A DNA stretch of 64,000 nucleotides, taken from NCBI RefSeq assembly GCF_014642075.1, contig NZ_BMIK01000003.1, positions 186,001 through 250,000 on the forward strand, written 5' to 3'. The notes beneath the pieces were generated by a model that was given only the letters and a program-made list of their open reading frames with translations, did no database searches and had not been told where the DNA came from. Position 1 is the stretch's first letter; the number at the start of each line of letters is the position of its first letter. Both the position numbers and the translations under genes were made by a program. Positions 17,319 to 27,496 of this stretch are shown here, piece by piece. This DNA comes from Parapedobacter defluvii. Its GTDB lineage: Bacteria > Bacteroidota > Bacteroidia > Sphingobacteriales > Sphingobacteriaceae.

Positions 17319-18899
17319 CTAATATTTATCTTCTTCTATTCGGAAACTGCTCGTTTGTACAAATTGCCTGCCGTAATCATCCGTTGCCCGTACTTGGATG
17401 CGATGGGTACCGAGGGCGCGGTCGTTCGTGAGGGGCGCTACCCAAAGGTGCGAACAGTTGGCAGGCTCCGTAGGGCGCCGGCCACGGAAAAGCGTGTCCG
17501 CGGTGTCCCAACGGTACAACTCGGCCACATACGCAGGATCTGGCTCCAGCGTATGGCGCATCGGCTGCCAGTCTTCCTCGTCGATCCGGTACTCCACCTT
17601 GCTGTCTTTATGGCCCATGAAAAAGTTGGCGTAGATATGACCGCGCCCTTCCCACCAAATGGTTGCCAGCACTTTCCGATGAAAAAGCCCAATTTGATGG
17701 TCCTTGGGTTTCCCGGCGACCTTGAAATCTGCCGTATACCGATTGCCCGAAATATTCAGGTAAACATATCCCCTGGGGGTTCCGTCGCTCGCTGTGGCGT
17801 CCGCTACCCCCTGTTCATTGATCCGGCCTGAATTCCAGTTTCCGCACGACGCCCCAACATTAAACTCATGGAGGGGCGTCTCATTGGGCCATCCATCTTC
17901 TTTTCCATAAAAGAACTGTTGTTGCTGATGGGTATGGGCCGACAGCGCCAACACATTCGTATAACCACGAAAAAAACTGAACAATTGCTGTCGATCGGAT
18001 AGGCGCATGGAGTTGTCGTTAAGGTGTTTTAGCTGGATGTGATTGATCAATACGATCAACTGGTCCTTTGCCACATGTGCCAGATCATTCTTCACAAAAT
18101 CAAGCCGTTTTTGGCTATATCCAGACCACTGCCCACGACCGCCCCGCGGATCGGGCACCAAGTTATCGTCTAACACAATGAAGTGGGCTTTGCCGTAATT
18201 AAACGAATACGTTGCGGGTCCGAAATTCGCTTCGAAGGTTTCATCGTGCAACGAATCGGCGGGAGCATCCTGGTTCAGGTCATGGTTGCCGATCACGTTA
18301 TACCAAGGAACACCTACTTGAGCCATTAAGGAGATATAGTCGGGATACAAGTTCATGTCACTCTGTACCAAATCCCCTAACGTAATGCCCATCACCACAT
18401 CCTTGGCATTACGGATTTCGGACACGATACCGTGCTCGAAGTAACCCAGTTCGCGCTGATCCAATACTTGTGGATCGCCCAAGACCAGCATCCGGAAATC
18501 GTCGCTTTCAGCCTGCGGCACTAAGGCAAAGTCCACCGATTTCGGCAACGGGCCAGTAGGTGCTACGCCTTTGTACTCCATCGTAGGCGAACCGTTGGGT
18601 TTATGGATATAATAGTATTGCGGCTGATTCGCTGCATTGAGCCGAACCTGATAGCCTGCGGGTTTGATCACAAAAACAATATCGTCATTTCCGATTGGGA
18701 GTTCATAGCTTCCGGCATTATTGGTCAAAACCACTTCCCGCCCGTTACTGACGGCTATGCCAGCCAGTCCTTTTTCCCTCCGTTCCTTCATGCCGTTCTG
18801 ATTCGTATCTTCAAAGACAAAACCCTTTACCACGTCTTGGGCAGACGTGGTAAGGTTCCAAAGCATAAATACGATGCTTAAAAAAGTTGATGCGTTCAT
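17319..18899 (-). CDS. calcineurin-like phosphoesterase with N- and C-terminal accessory domains, module 3
   Basis: The product is about 526 residues from the ATG at 18899; the open frame continues upstream into susD, but MNASTFLSIVFMLWNL is a clear signal peptide. An N-terminal SdrD/Cna-like beta-sandwich (KGFVFEDTNQNGMKERREKGLAGIAVSNG, about 22-85 with the typical DxNxNG motif) precedes the metallophosphatase core with GDPQ, GDLVQ, GNHD, an NH motif and SAHTH. The C-terminal 150 residues form another beta-rich domain. This is the MetallophosN-Metallophos-MetallophosC arrangement, distinct from the purple-acid type of modules 2 and 4. It would act outside the cytoplasm on phosphoesters. It follows the SusD stop by 25 bases. 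Confidence 0.88.
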   Translation of the reverse strand: MNASTFLSIVFMLWNLTTSAQDVVKGFVFEDTNQNGMKERREKGLAGIAVSNGREVVLTNNAGSYELPIGNDDIVFVIKPAGYQVRLNAANQPQYYYIHKPNGSPTMEYKGVAPTGPLPKSVDFALVPQAESDDFRMLVLGDPQVLDQRELGYFEHGIVSEIRNAKDVVMGITLGDLVQSDMNLYPDYISLMAQVGVPWYNVIGNHDLNQDAPADSLHDETFEANFGPATYSFNYGKAHFIVLDDNLVPDPRGGRGQWSGYSQKRLDFVKNDLAHVAKDQLIVLINHIQLKHLNDNSMRLSDRQQLFSFFRGYTNVLALSAHTHQQQQFFYGKEDGWPNETPLHEFNVGASCGNWNSGRINEQGVADATASDGTPRGYVYLNISGNRYTADFKVAGKPKDHQIGLFHRKVLATIWWEGRGHIYANFFMGHKDSKVEYRIDEEDWQPMRHTLEPDPAYVAELYRWDTADTLFRGRRPTEPANCSHLWVAPLTNDRALGTHRIQVRATDDYGRQFVQTSSFRIEEDKY

Positions 18900-18924
18900 A
18901 AACTCAATATCAAAGTTAATTCGT

Positions 18925-20454
18925 TTAATAACCTGGATTTTGTTCCAACAAATCATTGTTGTTTAGCGCGGCTTCAGGAATAGGCCAAACGTACTGGTGC
19001 GATAAAAAGCGCTTATAGTCGCCCAGGATATTCTGGACGGTAGGCAGCACTGTTTCAATGATGCCCCATCGTTTCAAATCAAAATACCGGATTCCCTCAA
19101 AAGCCAATTCTATCTTGCGTTCCTGCCGGATCGCTTCGCGGAGCTGGACTTGTGTAAGTCCATCGTCCAACGCCGGTAACGCGGTGCTCGGCCGTTGCCG
19201 TACGGCATTGATCGCTTCCAATGCGGTGGAAGATGGCCCAGACGCTTCGTTTAGTGCCTCGGCATACATCAACAAGACATCTGCATAACGGATGACCACC
19301 CAATCTTGATCGCTCGGCTCGGCCGGGTTCTCCGTAGCGGGAAACCGGGATTCATTGAGAAACTTTTCAATGGCTAGTCCATTGGGTGTAAAATTAACGC
19401 CGAAACTAAATCCATCAAACCCATCAGGTTTACCGGGCCAAGGTTTGCCGAGATAGAGCACGCTCAAATCCAGCCGGGGGTCCCGATTTTCATAAGGCCT
19501 ATCCGGATTATACAAGGGCGACTCATCAATGGGCAACCCATCGATGCAACCAAAACTATCTACAAACGATTGGATGGGCAGTGCGGCTACCGAAAACCAA
19601 GTACCGAAATACACATCCATGCCCGTGCGTGCATCGTGTATGTTGTTGGGTGCCAGAAAGCGGATCGAAAACAAAATTTCGGGGGAGTTTTCCTGTGTGC
19701 CGTCAATGAAGACATCCTTCAGATTGGGATCCAAAGCAAAGTGACCGCCTGTGATAACTTGTTCCAAAGCGGTCGCAGCTCCAGGATAGTCTCCGTTGTA
19801 CAACAGTACTTTCCCTTTTAGCGCTTGCGCAGTACCCCTAACTGCATGCCCGTTATAAGCGATGTCCGGCAACAGACCAATGGCTTCATCCAGTTCAGCG
19901 AGTATAAAACTAACCACTTCTTCCTTGGAGCTGCGGGGTAGCTTGCTATTCTCCAGTGTCAACGGCTGATCGGTGATGACCACGCCTCCAAAAAACTCAC
20001 TCAACTGGAAATAACTGAGTGCACGAATAAACTTTACCTCACCGATAAAGGTGTTTTTGGTGGTCTCATCCATTGCAACCCGATCCACATTGGCCAAGAA
20101 AATATTGCAATCGCCAATCGCTTGGTAGATCGCCGTATAAATCCCCTGGATATTTCCATTGTTGGGTTCGATAATTCCTTGGGCCATCGTGGCATATGGC
20201 CCCCGATCCCCTTCGTCGCTCAACGCCGAAAAGTTGGGCGCCTGCCACGACAATGCGGCATACTGCAACCGTGCATATACGGATGACAATGCGAGGTTGA
20301 CATCGTTTTCGTCTTTCCAGAACGTTTCGGAAGACAATTCGGTAAGGGAGTCCTTGTCCAAAAACGAACTGCATGCGTTAAGCAGGAAACTGCTACACAG
20401 CAACAAAAAATACCATCTAAGAAGTATAAAAAAGCGATTTTTCATGATGTTCAA
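18925..20454 (-). CDS. SusD/RagB-family lipoprotein, module 3
   Basis: The product is 509 residues with lipobox LLNAC (Cys28). Unlike the SusD-like_2 proteins of modules 1, 2 and 4 it has the classic RagB/SusD layout: an N-terminal SusD-like region (SSETFWKDENDVNLALSSVY), internal TPR-like helices (EVKFIRALSYFQLSEFFGGV), and the C-terminal SusD domain with INAVRQRPS and the IRQERKIELAFEGIRYFDLKRW signature. It starts 11 bases after the SusC stop. Confidence 0.95.
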   Translation of the reverse strand: MNIMKNRFFILLRWYFLLLCSSFLLNACSSFLDKDSLTELSSETFWKDENDVNLALSSVYARLQYAALSWQAPNFSALSDEGDRGPYATMAQGIIEPNNGNIQGIYTAIYQAIGDCNIFLANVDRVAMDETTKNTFIGEVKFIRALSYFQLSEFFGGVVITDQPLTLENSKLPRSSKEEVVSFILAELDEAIGLLPDIAYNGHAVRGTAQALKGKVLLYNGDYPGAATALEQVITGGHFALDPNLKDVFIDGTQENSPEILFSIRFLAPNNIHDARTGMDVYFGTWFSVAALPIQSFVDSFGCIDGLPIDESPLYNPDRPYENRDPRLDLSVLYLGKPWPGKPDGFDGFSFGVNFTPNGLAIEKFLNESRFPATENPAEPSDQDWVVIRYADVLLMYAEALNEASGPSSTALEAINAVRQRPSTALPALDDGLTQVQLREAIRQERKIELAFEGIRYFDLKRWGIIETVLPTVQNILGDYKRFLSHQYVWPIPEAALNNNDLLEQNPGY

Positions 20455-20465
20455 TGAATGATAAC

Positions 20466-23400
20466 CTAAAATTGGATTTTGGCCCCTAACGTGTATACCT
20501 TATTCTGCGGATAGCGTACCCCGCCTCTGACCGAGTCATCCACCCGCTCAGGGTCAAACTTCTTGAATGGGCTCCAAGTGAATAGATTCTGTCCCGACAG
20601 GTAGATAACCAACGAATTTATGCCGATTTTGCCGATGGTACGTGCGGGCACACTATACGACAGATCGAGGCTCCTCAACCGGAAGTACGATGCGTCTTCC
20701 AGGAAAAAATCCGAACGTTCGGAAAGCGCTTTGTCGCCGGTTGGATAGATGCGCGGCATGGTGGTACTGGGGTTTTCGGGTGTCCACCGATTCCGCCACT
20801 CTGCGGGCGGGGGCGATCCCTGACGGAATGGCTCAAAACCCCACTGTCCGGTATAAAACTTGCGACCTTCCAATCCGTACCACAGGGAACTAAGCGAGAA
20901 GTTTTTGTAGTTGAGGCCAAAGTTGAGCGAATAATCAAAATCCGGATGTTTACCGTCCATGTATACACGGTCTGCGGAATTGATCACGTTATCGCCATTC
21001 TGATCCTTATACTTCAGGTCCCCCGGCTTCGGTTGGTTCGCTTGCGTGGCCGAATTGGCAATTTCATCTTCCGACTGGAAAATGCCCTCCACTTCCCACA
21101 GGTAATAGGTCTGTAACGGATGGCCCTCCTGGTTGATGTATGAGTCGCCAAAGGTAGTGGATCCATACCGAACCAACTTGTTACGGTAAGTAGACACAAA
21201 CGCGCCAAGGTCAAAGGTGAGTTCGTCCACGAGCCGCCCACGGGTATTGATGCCCAGCTCAAATCCTTTATTTTCAACGATGCCATCGTTGATAAGCGGT
21301 GCTGCCAATCCGACTTCCAACGGAATATCGGCATTTCTTAGGATGTCTGTGGTTCGCTTGTTGAAATAATCAAAAACGATATTCAGGCGTCCCTTGAATA
21401 GCGTGGCGTCCAACCCGAAATCGGTAATCGTGGTGGTCTCCCAAGAGATGTCCCGGTTATTGAGGCGGGTTTGCCGTACACCTGAAGAAAGCGTGTTAGT
21501 AAAGGGATAACTGCCTGCAAGGCTCAATAGCGCCTGGTAGGGATAATTGCTGATCTGTTGGTTGCCCAACTTGCCCCATGACCCACGAAGTTTCAATTCA
21601 TCCACCCAGTCGGCCTTGAAAAAAGCTTCATTGGAAAGCCGCCAACCAGCAGAAAAAGAAGGGAAAAAGCCCCATCTGTTTTCCTTCGCGAAACGTGAAG
21701 AACCATCATACCGCGCGTTGACTTCCAACAGGTAACGCTCGTCAAAATTATAGGAAGCACGCCCGAAATAAGACAACAGTGCCCACTCCTGGGTATTGCC
21801 GTAGTTTGTTTGGTTGTCAAGAGGCCCGGCATCGAGCTCTTCCAATGCGCTTGTTACAAACTCTGTACGTGCGGCACCCAACACACTTTGCTTATACGTC
21901 TCCAAACTGCTTCCGGCAACCAGACGAACTTGATGTGCGTCAAATGCGCGATCAAAATTCAGGTAGGAGTTGACGGTCGTTTGGTTATAGTTCGACCGTG
22001 ATTGGGTAAGGTTGTTATTCCCGAACACACCCACCTCTTCGCCCGTGGTGAAACTATAGAGTGGCGTCCTGTCATTCATACCTTTCGACTCGTCAAAGGA
22101 ACCCGAAACAGCCGCGGTACCCATCAGGTTGAGGTAGGGATTGAAATTCACTTTCAAGTATCCCTGGAGTTGGTACTCGCGGTTGGTCGTGTTATAGAGG
22201 TTTTCCGTGGAAACCAACAACATATTTTTGTTGTTGATTTCATTGGGGAACGCATTCAGCGTGTACCGTCCACTGCCGTCCGGCAACTGGGGTGCGTAGG
22301 TCGGTCGCTGCGCCAGCGTCGACAGCAAGGGATCCACGCCATCCCCGTTGCTATCACCGCTTGGATAGTCCCGGTTTTTGAAAATGACCGCCGCCTTCGT
22401 GCCGATCTCCAAGTACTTATTTAGTTTGGAATCCATATTGACCTGCACATTGGTGCGATCCATATGGTACCCTTTGAATGTACCCGGTTGATTGAGGTAG
22501 GCCAGCGCTATATAGTAGTTGGTGGTACCGCTCTGTCCGCTGGCCGTGATCGTGTGGCTATTCACGCTGCGGGGTTTAATCAGTTCATCCAGCCAGTTGA
22601 CATTGGGGTATTGCTTGGGATCCGACGGATTCCGGTAAAGGTTAATCTGTTCTTCCGTATAGGGTGTGCCGCCACTGTTGAAGTTTGCGATTGCCTCGTT
22701 CCATAGCTCCATATACTCGACAGAATTCCAAATCAGATCAGGCAATTGGGTCGCCTGATGGATTGCCGTGTTGCCGTGGTAGTTAAACAGTAATTTATCG
22801 GTTTCTTTACCCGTTTTTGTCTGGATCAAAATCACGCCATTAGCGGCCCTTGCACCGTAAATCGCTGCCGAGGCGGCATCCTTCAATACCGACATGCTTT
22901 CGATATTTTCGGGGTTGATCGCGTTGATGTCGCCACCGGCCACGCCATCGATGATCACCAACGGGCTTACGCCAGCTCCACTAAAAGTCCCATACCCCCG
23001 AATCCGGAGATTTGTACCTTCCGCACCCGGCGCACCCGAATTCTGCACGATCTGAAGGCCTGGGAATCTTCCCTGCATCAGCGTGGCGGCATTTGTAAAA
23101 TTGCCCTCAGCAATCCGTTTGGAGGAGATGGATGATACCGCACCCGTCAGGTTTTCTTTTCGCTGTGTTCCGTAACCCACGACGACGACCTCGTCAAGTG
23201 CTTCCTCCCCTGCGGTCAGTGAAAAGTCTAAGACGGCTTGCCCGTTTTCAGGTACGACCACTTCCCGGCGCTGGGTACCATGGGCTACGTAGCTAGCCTC
23301 TACGGTATACGTTCCCGCCTGTAAGCCGATGGTGTAATTACCTTGCTCATCCGCACTGACGCTTCGATTTACCTCAACGATCCTGATGTTCGCTCCACTT

Positions 23401-23834
23401 AACGGCTGACCGTGATTGTCCGTAATGTGTCCGGTGATCCTTCCCGCAATTTGCCGGGGATCCTTCGCTACCGCGATGATGTTGCTGTTTTGCGTAATTT
23501 TTAACTGAAAGGTAGCGGAGAGCAGTTCCAACAAATCATATAGATTGACCTTACGCCCAACAGCCAGGCCGCTGTTGGATAGGTTTGCAACTTCCTGCTC
23601 ATAGTAAAACCGGAACCCGGTTTGTTGTTCCAGTTCCTGGAAAAGGTCACCAAGTTTTTCTTGTTTTTTAACCTGTTGACCAAGGGTTACATTGACCTTA
23701 CGTAAATTTTGTGACAGCACATCTGATGCTAAAATGACGCCCGTGGCTGTACAGGATATCACCACAAGCAAAAACAGTAATCGTGACATATCACAAATTC
23801 TTTTTATTGCATTTTTATTTCTAATATTGTTCAT
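20466..23834 (-). CDS. SusC/RagA-family TonB-linked outer membrane receptor, module 3
   Basis: The 1122-residue protein has an N-terminal signal/anchor (about 16-40), an STN domain (about 48-124), a CarboxypepD_reg-like domain (about 133-205), a TonB-box stretch DEVVVVGYGTQRKENLTGAV, a plug with LKDAASAAIYGARAANGV, and a C-terminal barrel. The VGYG and LKDAASAAIYG forms mark the more common SusC clade, in line with its classic SusD partner. The STN domain ties it to the FecR at 24010-24978. Confidence 0.96.
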   Translation of the reverse strand: MNNIRNKNAIKRICDMSRLLFLLVVISCTATGVILASDVLSQNLRKVNVTLGQQVKKQEKLGDLFQELEQQTGFRFYYEQEVANLSNSGLAVGRKVNLYDLLELLSATFQLKITQNSNIIAVAKDPRQIAGRITGHITDNHGQPLSGANIRIVEVNRSVSADEQGNYTIGLQAGTYTVEASYVAHGTQRREVVVPENGQAVLDFSLTAGEEALDEVVVVGYGTQRKENLTGAVSSISSKRIAEGNFTNAATLMQGRFPGLQIVQNSGAPGAEGTNLRIRGYGTFSGAGVSPLVIIDGVAGGDINAINPENIESMSVLKDAASAAIYGARAANGVILIQTKTGKETDKLLFNYHGNTAIHQATQLPDLIWNSVEYMELWNEAIANFNSGGTPYTEEQINLYRNPSDPKQYPNVNWLDELIKPRSVNSHTITASGQSGTTNYYIALAYLNQPGTFKGYHMDRTNVQVNMDSKLNKYLEIGTKAAVIFKNRDYPSGDSNGDGVDPLLSTLAQRPTYAPQLPDGSGRYTLNAFPNEINNKNMLLVSTENLYNTTNREYQLQGYLKVNFNPYLNLMGTAAVSGSFDESKGMNDRTPLYSFTTGEEVGVFGNNNLTQSRSNYNQTTVNSYLNFDRAFDAHQVRLVAGSSLETYKQSVLGAARTEFVTSALEELDAGPLDNQTNYGNTQEWALLSYFGRASYNFDERYLLEVNARYDGSSRFAKENRWGFFPSFSAGWRLSNEAFFKADWVDELKLRGSWGKLGNQQISNYPYQALLSLAGSYPFTNTLSSGVRQTRLNNRDISWETTTITDFGLDATLFKGRLNIVFDYFNKRTTDILRNADIPLEVGLAAPLINDGIVENKGFELGINTRGRLVDELTFDLGAFVSTYRNKLVRYGSTTFGDSYINQEGHPLQTYYLWEVEGIFQSEDEIANSATQANQPKPGDLKYKDQNGDNVINSADRVYMDGKHPDFDYSLNFGLNYKNFSLSSLWYGLEGRKFYTGQWGFEPFRQGSPPPAEWRNRWTPENPSTTMPRIYPTGDKALSERSDFFLEDASYFRLRSLDLSYSVPARTIGKIGINSLVIYLSGQNLFTWSPFKKFDPERVDDSVRGGVRYPQNKVYTLGAKIQF

Positions 23835-23835
23835 T

Positions 23836-23915
23836 GTTTTAAAAATTCATTTTCGTAAAACGGGTTTTGAAAACACATAGGGCGGGGTGGTGAGAAGCTT
23901 CCGCTCTATTTTTTT
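23836..23915 (+). ncRNA. candidate cis-antisense RNA opposing the susC leader, module 3
   Basis: The plus-strand terminator is strong: ATAGGGCGG (23877-23885) pairs with CCGCTCTAT (23901-23909, one G-U) and runs into a T-tract to 23915. The promoter is weak: TAATATTG (23822-23829) misses TAnnTTTG by one base. The interpretation rests on analogy with modules 1 and 4. Confidence 0.3.
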
Positions 23916-24009
23916 CATTTGTCAAATACTGGATATGTTGTCGGCGCTGTGTACGTTATGCTTGCATCCTATTCCTCCTTTCCTTAGTTTGGGCATTATC
24001 TTTACTGAT

Positions 24010-24978
24010 CTATTTCCATATCCTCACGTGGTTTCCGCGTATTTCAAAACGGAAGTCTCCGGCCAGTGAAAGCATCTTGAGCACCGCTTGCAAGGGTTCG
24101 TCCTTTACCGATAAGGACAACTGCCGATTATTGACCGAAGGGGACGCAATCGTTATCGTCACGCCATACCAACGTTCGAGCTGCACCGCAATCTCGTCCA
24201 ACGACATATCCCTGAAAATCAGTTCTCCATCTTTCCAATTCAATGCCGCCGATAAATCAGTCTCTTGCATGACACCCTTTTTCGTCGCCAAATGGTAGCT
24301 AACCTGCTGACCCTTTTCCAGCATCCATTCCTGTCCGTCGTTTGTGGGCTTTACCGATACCTTTCCCGTGGCCACACTAACCGTCTGTACCCCTTCATCG
24401 CTATAGCTTTTTACGTTGAATGAAGTACCTAACACGCGGACATTCAGCCCACCGGTGTGTACCAAAAAGGGCCTGGTCGAATCCGGGCTCACTTCAAAAA
24501 AAGCTTGTCCTTCCAGAAAAACCTCCCGTTTGCCGGGTTGAAAGTCCTTCGGGTAACGGACAGTACTGACATTGCCCAACCATATACGCGAACCATCAGC
24601 GAGTGTCAATAATTTACGTTGTCCGGCAGTGGTGCTGTGTTCGGTATAAGCAAGCACTTGCGAACTCGTCTTCACTTCCGTGGGTTGTTGGTTATAGAAC
24701 CGGATGAGCAATGCTGTAACAGCAACTAACAGTACCACCACCGCACTGGCTACCCAAACAAATTTTCTTGCCCTTGATTGGATTGGTATCGGTGGCTTAA
24801 TTGCTTTCTGTAGTTCAGCGATGGAGCGTGCTTTCCATTCATCTGCTGCCTGTTCATCCATTCCTTCGTCCGTGTCCAATTGGTCAAGCCATCTTGCCAC
24901 CAATGCCTGTTCATCGGACGATGCCGCTCCTTCAATCACTTTTTGGTATAACCCCCTTAGTTTCCTGTCGTCTTTCAT
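24010..24978 (-). CDS. FecR-family anti-sigma factor, module 3
   Basis: The 322-residue protein has a cytoplasmic N-terminal region with a DUF4880-like pattern (QALVARWLDQLDTDEGM), a membrane helix (about 71-90, FVWVASAVVVLLVAVTALLI), a FecR domain (LADGSRIWLGNVSTVRYP, GQAFFEV, VLGTSFNVKSY) and a C-terminal DUF4974 domain (IFRDMSLDEIAVQLERWYGV). It would regulate the sigma factor at 25098-25730. The start ATG at 24978 is the only reasonable one. Confidence 0.94.
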   Translation of the reverse strand: MKDDRKLRGLYQKVIEGAASSDEQALVARWLDQLDTDEGMDEQAADEWKARSIAELQKAIKPPIPIQSRARKFVWVASAVVVLLVAVTALLIRFYNQQPTEVKTSSQVLAYTEHSTTAGQRKLLTLADGSRIWLGNVSTVRYPKDFQPGKREVFLEGQAFFEVSPDSTRPFLVHTGGLNVRVLGTSFNVKSYSDEGVQTVSVATGKVSVKPTNDGQEWMLEKGQQVSYHLATKKGVMQETDLSAALNWKDGELIFRDMSLDEIAVQLERWYGVTITIASPSVNNRQLSLSVKDEPLQAVLKMLSLAGDFRFEIRGNHVRIWK

Positions 24979-25097
24979 CGCTGGTTTCTTCGTTGCACTA
25001 ATGTCGCTGAGTCTACTATACTAAAGCACCAAATGCCCGAACATACCAGTGCTTGGGTATTAAGTTTCTATGAATAATGATTAATGATTTATTAACA

Positions 25098-25730
25098 CTA
25101 ACCCGATATAATCCACCAAAGCAATGCAACGCAAAGAGTGGATAGGTTTTGTGCTCCCAAAGATTTGCGGAGGCGTTTCATGGCAGCGTGGAGGTGATTA
25201 CGCACTGTATTGGGGGAAAGCCCGAGGCGATCGGCTATTTCGTTGATAGTAAACTGTTGTTCGCGATTCAGCAAAAAAACCTCCTGCATACGCTCCGGCA
25301 TTTGTGCAACCGCGAGTGCTATGGCATCCATAATGCTTTCAAACTGGCTTTCAAACACGTGATCTAACGATTCATTGGGTTGGACCACCGATTGTTCGCG
25401 TTCCATGAACAGTCTGAAATTTTCCAAATGCCGCTGCTGGAACCCTTGTGTCCTGAAATACGTGATCAGTTTATACCATAATCTTTTTTTCAGCCAGGCG
25501 ATCGATAAATCGTGTAACGGAAAAATATCCCGTTTATTCCAAAGTTCCAAAAATAATTCTTGCAACAGGTCATAAGCCTCGTCGCGGTCACCCAATTTCC
25601 GGCAGGCTATCTGAAATAACACCGACCAGGATGTTTCATGCAACCGCTCAAAAAGCTGTTCATCTGATGCTGGCGCATCGATTTGTGTACTCCCTTGCTT
25701 TGCTGTCTTCACGCAAGCAAAGTATAGCAT
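25098..25730 (-). CDS. ECF RNA polymerase sigma factor, module 3
   Basis: The 210-residue protein has region 2 (about 27-98, DEAYDLLQELFLELWNKRD) and region 4 (about 145-195, FTINEIADRLGLSPNTVRNHLHAAMKRLRK). The tail STLCVALLWWIISG is hydrophobic. The true start is uncertain: the ATG at 25730 lies upstream of a near-consensus -7 box (TATACTTTG, 25725-25717), and a GTG at 25712 would then give a nearly leaderless message. The FecR partner follows after about 120 bases. Confidence 0.93.
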   Translation of the reverse strand: MLYFACVKTAKQGSTQIDAPASDEQLFERLHETSWSVLFQIACRKLGDRDEAYDLLQELFLELWNKRDIFPLHDLSIAWLKKRLWYKLITYFRTQGFQQRHLENFRLFMEREQSVVQPNESLDHVFESQFESIMDAIALAVAQMPERMQEVFLLNREQQFTINEIADRLGLSPNTVRNHLHAAMKRLRKSLGAQNLSTLCVALLWWIISG

Positions 25731-25863
25731 TGAATATTTACTGAAAGCGAAGTTAAAAAGAACAAATTATTAAAGGAAGGGTACAATTGGCCAATACCAC
25801 GTGGGTTTGTAAAGATACAAACCCACGTGGTGTTGACTGAATAGATATCCGCTACGCTTCACG

Positions 25864-27477
25864 TCAGTTTCCGTTAGGGTGAATATCCCACCAAATCGGT
25901 GTGGAATAACGGTCCGGACCACCCAGTAATTCTACAGCGTGCTGCATTTCTTCCGGCTGCGAAATTTTTTCACTTTCGGGATAAACCATCCGCGTCATCA
26001 ATTGACCCTTTGCCAGATTTATATCCGTATTGAGTGTTTGCCGCCGTTTGTATAGCTTCGGCAGCCGGGTCCTCCTGTGTTCAGCCCAGGCTTCCCATGC
26101 ATCGGGATACAGGGCAAGCCATTTCTGGGTGATGATCTGTTCGTATTGTCTTTCGGCACCTTGTGCAAACTTCACCGGCGTATCCGACAACGCGCCATCC
26201 GTATACGGAAAACTTTGCGGATCTACCGGGAGGCTCCCTCCATTCGTGTAGGCATCGATGGCAGCCTGACTGATATCGGGTATCCATTGACGCAATGACA
26301 ATTCGATCCCTTTCTCGTACAGCTCCTTGGCCGGTGCTCCCATATTCCAGCCCCGCCAAGCACCTTCCGCCTTCAGAAAATACGTCTCCGCAGCAAATTT
26401 AACGGGCATGGGCACGGTAGTTGATACCACATTGGGCCCCCATTGGGGGCCGACCGGTGAATACATGCGGATATATGCTTCATCCGAAGCAGCATATCCC
26501 GGCATCAACCCGTGGAATCCCCCTATATTGGCTAATATCTCCGGTGGAGTACCGGGAATCGGAGCTGCTGTCACCGGCGAGAAATAAACAGGCATCCGTG
26601 GATCGGCAAACCCTTTCATATAGCTTTCTATGTCGGCACTCATCAACATGGATGTCCGGTTTCTGACCATGCCATTCTCCAGCCCGTTGAACGAAGGGAT
26701 GTCTACGATCCACGCATTGTCGTCGTTGCTATCCATGGTTGCGCCTTGGGCGGCTGCCTCAGCTTCCTGTTTGGCCCTTGCCGCATCGATGTTTGAAACA
26801 CGCATTGCCAGACGCAGGCGCATGGTATTTGCAAACTTGATCCATTTGGATACGTCTCCCTCGTAGATAATATCTCCTGCACCAAAGACATTCAGTGCCG
26901 GATTGGCTTGCACTTCCGGTGTCAAATAGGTCACCGCAGCTGCCAGTTCTTGAAAGATATGATCGTAAATAGCCTCTACACTTTCATAAGCAACGGTGCT
27001 TTTTCCGCTACCTGCTTCGGTATATGGCAGCGGGCCCCACACGTCGGCCAGCTGATACATCACATAGGCTTTCCATATGGTTGCCACATGGTAGGCGACA
27101 GGATTTGTCTCCTTGCTCTTTTCCTGAATGACCACCGCAGCGGGAATGGATCTGCCAAAAAAAGCATTCTGAACGGTAGTGATGTGGTCGTAGTTGATGA
27201 CCAACTGCTCCGAGCTGAATCCGCTTGTTACAAAATATCCGGACAACGGATTTGCCCAGTTGCGGGTTGCACGTCCGTATTGGTCACCAGAAAGCCAAGC
27301 TACGCCATGTATTTGTGCACGGGAAAACAAGCCCGCCAGTTCTTTCTCTGCCACATCCATGATCTGGGTCTTATTGGAATTGAAGGAATCAAACTCACTC
27401 GTACATCCTGCATTACCTAACAATGCGACGGTTAGTACGATCAGGTAGGATAGCTTATTGATAAATAGCGCTTTCAT
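25864..27477 (-). CDS. SusD/RagB-family lipoprotein (SusD-like_2 type), module 4
   Basis: The product is 537 residues from the ATG at 27477; the open frame extends upstream into susC but lacks a signal there, whereas MKALFINKLSYLIVLTVALLGNAGC is a clear lipoprotein signal (Cys25). SusD-like_2 marks include SKWIKFANTMRLRLAMRVS and the late DAWEAWAEHRRTRLPKLYKRR. It pairs with the SusC whose stop lies 19 bases upstream. No gene of this module follows it: the next feature downstream is the sigma factor of module 3. Confidence 0.94.
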   Translation of the reverse strand: MKALFINKLSYLIVLTVALLGNAGCTSEFDSFNSNKTQIMDVAEKELAGLFSRAQIHGVAWLSGDQYGRATRNWANPLSGYFVTSGFSSEQLVINYDHITTVQNAFFGRSIPAAVVIQEKSKETNPVAYHVATIWKAYVMYQLADVWGPLPYTEAGSGKSTVAYESVEAIYDHIFQELAAAVTYLTPEVQANPALNVFGAGDIIYEGDVSKWIKFANTMRLRLAMRVSNIDAARAKQEAEAAAQGATMDSNDDNAWIVDIPSFNGLENGMVRNRTSMLMSADIESYMKGFADPRMPVYFSPVTAAPIPGTPPEILANIGGFHGLMPGYAASDEAYIRMYSPVGPQWGPNVVSTTVPMPVKFAAETYFLKAEGAWRGWNMGAPAKELYEKGIELSLRQWIPDISQAAIDAYTNGGSLPVDPQSFPYTDGALSDTPVKFAQGAERQYEQIITQKWLALYPDAWEAWAEHRRTRLPKLYKRRQTLNTDINLAKGQLMTRMVYPESEKISQPEEMQHAVELLGGPDRYSTPIWWDIHPNGN

Positions 27478-27496
27478 TATTGAAATGTCTATGTTA

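Noticed and set aside
18900-18956. N-terminal extension of the module 3 phosphoesterase into the susD coding end
   Set aside because: The extension would overlap susD and displace a clear signal peptide that begins at 18899. The same reasoning was applied to the upstream extensions of the genes starting at 11836, 27477, 38244, 56877 and 58258.
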